Below are positions 59,182 to 64,000 of a stretch of 64,000 bases of DNA, piece after piece; positions within the stretch are counted from its first letter, which is position 1; every line of letters starts with the position of its first letter. The notes under the pieces were generated by a model. That model worked only from the letters and a program-made list of their open reading frames with translations. It did not search any database and had not been told where the DNA came from. Origin of the DNA: Rutstroemia sp. NJR-2017a BVV2 (taxonomy: Eukaryota > Ascomycota > Leotiomycetes > Helotiales > Rutstroemiaceae); the NCBI GenBank assembly GCA_002946415.1, contig NJPS01000041.1:186001-250000 (forward strand), written 5' to 3'. The translations under genes were made by a program, and so were the position numbers.

Positions 59182-60080
59182 TAAGATCAATGCCATGCCA
59201 AGTCACCCCGAACCCGTCGGAACCGGCATGACATTTCACTCCTCAACCACGAACAACCAGGATTCTATTGGTCCACGCATTGCTTACATAACCTCGGAAA
59301 AATACGTCGATCAGGGAAATTCGATTCCGTAGAGCCGGTGTAACCCCACATCCTGTACTTCGCATACTCTGTAAGCTTACTCGTACCACAGACCAAGTGG
59401 ATGTGGTCGGTGAGGAATTCGGAAGAAGGTATTGTCGGTTTGCTGTATTAGGAGGAGTTTACGAGGTAGCCAATGAAGTTTGGGTATACTAAAGTCCGTG
59501 CTCTGCAGTTGCTTAGAAATCGAGGAGTTGAGATGCTGGGGTTTGGGTAATTTGGATGTGTTATTTTACGTGTATTGAGGATTGTGTTGAAAAGTAGAAG
59601 GAAAAAGAGTCTCAAATCGGATTTTATTCGTGTTGATATGTCATGACCAAGCTTCACCAGGTACGAGGTATATTGATAATATGCTTAGAAGAAATGTAGA
59701 CTTAAAGGCCCGGCATCCTGTAATGCTCGCTATCGAACAATGCAAATGCTGTTGAGAAATCAAATCTAACGTTCTCCCCCCTGACTGCCAAATACTCGGT
59801 GGGGAAGCCGCTTATGCCAGTCAGGGGACTATCACAGATGCCTAAATTTAGTGGGAGACCAGGATCCTTGTTTAGGAAATCTTAGAACGAGCACTGCCAT
59901 CTACTGTGATGAGGAACGAAAGGAATGAAGCAATATCCATGAATCGAATTGTTTTAAGAATATATGACAAATATGAAGGCCGCGTCTACAAGTACTTCAT
60001 GCACACCTGTTGACGCATTCTCACCACTGCACAGCCCCTGAACCCACGATACTCGACGGTCTGATGAGCTTTTCAGTCTT
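59182..60080. other. Intergenic right of the MITE
   Basis: No gene. Contains the stem-loop at 59778-59827 listed separately. Confidence 0.5.
59778..59827. repeat. Stem-loop downstream of the peroxygenase gene
   Basis: CCCCTGACTG pairs exactly with CAGTCAGGGG across a 30-base loop. About 250 bp past the peroxygenase stop codon; function unknown. Confidence 0.6.
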
Positions 60081-61081
60081 CTAGTGGAAAGCGCGTCTGG
60101 CATTGTGCATGCGACCACGTCGAGCAACAGTAGCATTCTCAGTGGCATTGATACCCACACCAGGAGTAAGAGCCATAATTCTGTCCATCAGATCATTCAG
60201 ATCCGCAAATGTGAAAGTCTGGGCCACTCTATGCCACCCAACCTCGGTAGGAAGACGCTCGTTTTCTACAAATAATACGTAAGTACGGGGCTCAGCCACG
60301 GAAGGAGAAGGATCTGAGGAGAGCCTTACCGAAGAGATATTCGACAATCTTCTTAGCGACAGTGCCTGAAGTCTTGTCGCCAAGTAGTCCAATATAAGCT
60401 GCGCTCTCTCCATAGCCGAATTCGGATCCAAGTTCGCTCAACCCGAAGGTTGGGTTGGTCTTGTTGGAGGTTTGCACGCGTGCATAGCGTGCGTTGGCGG
60501 CCATGGTTACATTGATGATGTCTGCAGTCCAGTGGCTTCTGGTCTGGTCGAAGATGGCCTGGTTGAAAGGCTGGGGGTTGCCGAAGTAGTAGTCGACACG
60601 ACTGGATTTCTGTTAGCCATCTGCAGCGTTTGATTCGGGCTAGAAAAGACTCACCTTAAGCTGGCATCGTGCTCGAGAATGTCATGGGTAACAAGATTTG
60701 CCAGAGAGAAGACCGTGGCGTTAGGGTAATCGGGATTCGTCGTGATGGCCTCATCGTAGAGGAACTCAGACAGCTCTTCGTCGATGTTAAGAGCAGTGCC
60801 GAGAGCATCGATGGTGATGTTCAAGGTGATGTCCTTTCCGTTACGCGGGAGGTATCCATGGTTTGCGAGAGAGTTTAACATAGGGCAGGGACCTCGCACT
60901 GGTGTTTGTCAGTCATGGTCGAGTTTCTTGAGTGTGCCACGATAAAAATTTACATACCGGCATCCTTAGAGGGTGCTTGCCAGGCGTGGCCGTATGCTTC
61001 ATAGGCCTCTGCACCTGAGTATAGACCTGACGCAGCAGCGACAACAGCTACTGCTTTAGAAGATAATCTAAGGAACTGCAT
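60081..61081 (-). CDS. Secreted heme-thiolate peroxidase (unspecific peroxygenase/chloroperoxidase family)
   Basis: Four exons by eye on the minus strand: 61081-60958, 60898-60655, 60601-60330, 60265-60081. GT-AG introns of 53-64 bp, and the frame closes at 274 residues, typical for short (family I) peroxygenases. The signal peptide is MQFLRLSSKAVAVVAAASG with cleavage likely after GAEA. The first splice assembles VRGPCPMLNSLANHG, whose PCP cysteine is the axial heme thiolate ligand. The acid-base glutamate lies in EHDASL. Several Asn-x-Ser/Thr sites fit secretion. Role: hydrogen-peroxide-driven oxygenation or halogenation of small molecules outside the cell. Substrate not predictable. Confidence 0.93.
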
Positions 61082-61183
61082 TCTGAATGATATTGACCAG
61101 TGTATTGGGGAAAGAATTGAAGGTCAGTGTGAAGATAGAGAAAGAGTGTGCAGAACTCGTCCTTCAGCTCGCCGGATCTTCGT

Positions 61184-61191
61184 TTATATAA
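61184..61191 (-). promoter_or_regulatory. TATA box of the peroxygenase gene
   Basis: TATATAAA-type box on the minus strand about 105 bp before the start codon, well placed for a leader of about 75 bases. Confidence 0.6.
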
Positions 61192-61979
61192 GGTCCTAGA
61201 TTCTCAAAATCCCGCAAGATGGACATACCACACATCGCAGAGCTCGGCATTGCAACGTAATGCAACGCTGGTGATTGGTAGCAAGATACGGAAGTCGGCG
61301 AATGTGAACGCGTAACTACTGCCCCTAGAGCAGTGAAAGGCAGGTAACATACATAAGCGAGGCATCTACATGACCAGACCAATCATGGGACGTCAAATTA
61401 AAGATGAGCATGGGATCGCCAAGAAATAAGATTAAACGTGCATGAAAGCTTCTCGACCGGACGCCACATGTGGTTCCGAAGTTCCACAGCTCTATGCTTC
61501 TTTCGAGTCTAGGAACGGTCCACCATGCAATCTATTTCGCGAAAATGCTCCGACTTATTGGCTGTAAAGCTTATTCGAGGAAGATTTCCGTTCAGATAAT
61601 ATGCCTAGGGGTGTATACATCGATATGTATACCTGCCATTCATTAACATTGATCGTTTCACACTTCCACAGACTTATCCTCACAAGGCAGACATAAACAG
61701 ACGAGTCAGTCCTCCCTTGTGAGGTTTGGGGGCTTAGACTTACAAGTGCATCCTGATTTCTTTCCGTAATACAGTCTATTACGCCCTGCCCTGCCACCTT
61801 GCCCCAATTATCTAGCTCGGGTAAGTACAATGGAAGCAGGAAGACCCACATTACCTTTTCGTATTCGAGATTGAGGAACCGTGACTCAGTCGATATCCAG
61901 TTGATATAATGCAGTATGGGCGGTCAGTTCCCCCAGCTGACGAAGTCGCTATTCGGTTTAGACTCGCATAACAAACATT
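61192..61979. other. Intergenic
   Basis: No supported gene. Confidence 0.5.
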
Positions 61980-62799
61980 TCATGCTCTGTTCTGTTCTGG
62001 GATTGGATCGTGTCTCCGACGGTCTTTTGCAAGAGAGGTTTCGTCTCCTCTCGTAAGATCTGTAGATACTTCCCACAAAGAGCCGTTTTTGTTGTGTTCA
62101 CTTCCTTCTGCCAAGTTGAAGTTTTCAGTATCATCGTCCACAAAACCTCCCTCAGTGTTGAACCCTGTTGCTTCTATAACCCAAGCCCACATTCGAGTCG
62201 CGCACACTGAGTGTTCGAAGTCAATCACCCGTAACTCCTCCTTGACTAGATGCCGCAAAAGGTTTCTGAATGCAAAGTCTCCATGAAAAAATACAAGACT
62301 ACTCATACCCTCGATGGCATCTTTACAGCTCTCGAAATGAAACTATTCTTCACATCGGTCTCGGCATTCAATGGATGGAATCCCTCTGGAAATTCGATAG
62401 CAATACCTTGATGCACTACTCCTGGTTCATCGACCCACTGAATATATCCCAAACACCGTGGAATATGAACTGAACGCCTTGCAAAGACACAAGATGCTCA
62501 TAACTGTCGAGTTCTTCCTGAATCTCCCCAAGCTGCTCCGCAATAAATGGTTTCGGAACTTTTGGTCGATGATAGGTGAAATCGATACGGTGTCGAGAAT
62601 GGAGATATTTTTGTTTCCTCTGGGATTTGTCCTTCGAGCTTCTACCAGAATCAAAGTCTGGCATTCGGCTTGACTTTCGAGGCCTTGCGTAGGGATAAAC
62701 CTTTCGAGCCTTTGCTGCTTCACGATCTCGAAATTTGATTCTGGTTTTATCCCTCGCATTTCCTTTACTGTCGACAAATCCCATAGACCACGTCCTCAT
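61980..62799 (-). pseudogene. Decayed APH/protein-kinase-like gene
   Basis: Two minus-strand frames belong together. The 62799-62416 frame has a basic N-terminal part and ELDSYEHLVSLQG near its end, like the N-lobe of fungal kinase-like proteins. The 62306-61980 frame carries the catalytic loop HGDFAFRNLLRH and the metal-binding VIDFEHS, the HGDxxxxN and DFE pattern of the aminoglycoside phosphotransferase/choline kinase fold. The two differ in frame, and stops (for example just before ESCKDAIEGM) lie between them. The ATP-binding middle portion is missing or unreadable. Most likely a degraded member of a family expanded in fungi. Confidence 0.55.
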
Positions 62800-63748
62800 A
62801 TTGCGACCAAGGCCAGTCCAAAGTAGACTGCACCGTCGCCTGTGCTATGGTGGTATAGATGAAGGATCGTGCGATAAAACAGGGAACCCGAAGATTTGTA
62901 GGCACGTTCCTAGTTCTAGGTCTTGGCTAGTGGAGGAAGTTCTAACCTTCCGTTGGCTCAGGTTGTTTACCCTAAGGGCTTGGCAGCGTTCCTACAACCA
63001 GCATCGCAAGATTCTGCGCGAGATCCTCATAGAAGATCCAAGAGAGTCTTTTCCTCCACAGTCTCACAACAAATCATGACTATCGGAGGATGGGAAGATA
63101 CCGAGATACCTTCTCTCCGACCCGAAGATATACCGGTACCTCCTTACTCCCGCATTTCTTCTCCTCATAGAATGGGCCGAGCAGATTATATCTCCACTAC
63201 GGAGTCCCGCAGGGGGAGTCGAAAGTTTTGTCTCCATATTATTACCCCGCATTTGGGCGTTGGAGGTGTGCAGTTTGTGATTGGGACGTTGTGGGCGCCA
63301 CTCGCCGCCACATCTTGTCATTGTAACCGGAGTTTTCTGGCGACGTGTAATGCTGGCTTAGTATATGCGTTGCTTCTTTTCCTTCTTCTTGTTGCTGCTT
63401 CAGAAAGACCAAATGGTCAATTGTTTAATATTTCGTGTTTCCTGGGAGCTTGTTGCAAGTAACAACGACTTCCATGCGGATCAATACTTCTATTCACTGT
63501 TCTTCCTAGTTTCCTGCATCCTTTAGTTCACATGAAAGTCTTGCATCTTCTTCTATTCACCGAGACTGTCCTCGGCGATGGGAGTCTCATTTCAAAGTTC
63601 GGACGCAGAAGAGAGAATTATCGGATCATGGCGCGTAGGCCATTCATATCACAACAGTGTTGTGATTGAAGCCATCTCTTATTAAACCTCATCAATCAAT
63701 TTCAAACCACCGAATGTGTATTAACATTAACTTGATCACAATTTTGGT
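62800..63748. other. Spacer with unassigned open frame
   Basis: A 179-codon plus-strand frame (62923-63462) is open but has no recognised motif and no good start context, so it is not called. Otherwise promoter of the protease gene. Confidence 0.4.
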
Positions 63749-64000
63749 ATGATGCTCCTAATGTGGTCCATGATTGTCGCGTTCGCATTCGCAGCGATAC
63801 GTTTGGATATTGTAAGAAAAGCTGGAGTTACCAAGCCCAATCCCCGGCGAATACCACCTCGTGCTATAATCTACGAGTCGTTGCTGAACAATATCACCGC
63901 TGGCGGATACGTAGTCAGTGTTACAGTTGGCACACCCCCTCAGAATATAGATCTCATTATCGAAACTGCTAGCAGTGATACATGGCTTCTCGATTCTACT
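63749..64000 (+). CDS. Pepsin-like aspartic protease homologue, 5' part only, altered active site
   Basis: The frame starts ATG at 63749 and is open to the window end (84 codons). A hydrophobic start (LLMWSMIVAFAFA) serves as signal peptide and a short basic propeptide follows. GYVVSVTVGTPPQNIDLII is the classical first strand and substrate-flap approach of A1 proteases. The catalytic triad, normally DTG in DTGSSD, here reads ETA (ETASSDTWLL). Glu for Asp and Ala for Gly would probably impair or abolish catalysis, so this may be a noncatalytic homologue. The second active site lies outside the window. An ATG at 63752 is equally possible. Confidence 0.8.
   Translation, partial: MMLLMWSMIVAFAFAAIRLDIVRKAGVTKPNPRRIPPRAIIYESLLNNITAGGYVVSVTVGTPPQNIDLIIETASSDTWLLDST

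Noticed and set aside
62923..63462. 179-codon plus-strand frame before the protease gene
   Set aside because: No domain or good start, and its left part overlaps frames of the kinase-like remnant region.
1..64000. CRISPR arrays, operons and bacterial signals
   Set aside because: None present; the window is eukaryotic, with spliced genes.

Overview
The window looks like nuclear DNA of a filamentous ascomycete (Pezizomycotina, probably a leotiomycete). The reasons are short 45-120 bp introns with GT-AG ends and CTAAC-like branch sites, a Tad-type LINE, exo-acting pectinase and unspecific peroxygenase genes, and a fungal-type tRNA-Glu with an intron after position 37. The class-level placement is inference from protein flavour. 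About half of the window is coding; the rest is AT-rich spacer with decayed genes and small transposon remnants.

Left part (1-5.4 kb) is a transposon graveyard. One LINE piece holds a broken gag and the first codons of ORF2. A second, 5'-truncated LINE copy (2966-4685) is bracketed by a perfect 15-bp target-site duplication and landed on the start codon of a Cys-rich gene that is itself broken. 6.6-7.9 kb holds a spliced single-pass membrane protein. 10-13 kb has a broken gene, a beta-class glutathione transferase and tRNA-Glu(UUC). 13.6-18.8 kb is housekeeping: coatomer gamma subunit (SEC21) and a CDP-alcohol phosphotransferase of the Kennedy pathway. 20-24.1 kb carries metabolic and secreted enzymes: a GMC oxidoreductase and a GH28 exo-pectinase with three CreA-like sites in its promoter. 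24.5-29.8 kb has two unknown proteins, a frameshifted remnant and a Yap-like bZIP factor. 29.8-37.6 kb is gene-poor.

Right part: a mitochondrial-type HAD hydrolase (CECR5/YKR070W family), an Spd1/Dif1-like ribonucleotide reductase inhibitor with a PIP-degron-like motif, a Gemin2/SIP1 homologue of the SMN complex, an F-box protein, and a zinc-knuckle/RS protein ending in a J-domain-like stub. The most unusual locus follows. Two large unrecognised genes, A (47256-52299, minus) and B (55972-58363, plus), sit head to head across 3.7 kb of non-coding DNA. They prove to be full-length diverged paralogues: N-terminal, central and C-terminal blocks align with almost fixed spacing, while the disordered linker differs by about 800 residues. 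After them come a TA-flanked mariner-like MITE with a duplicated end, a secreted heme-thiolate peroxygenase, a decayed APH/kinase-like gene, and the start of a pepsin-like protease whose first active-site triad reads ETA rather than DTG.

Gene models were spliced by eye. Where all exon phases sum to an intact frame this is stated; no database search was possible.
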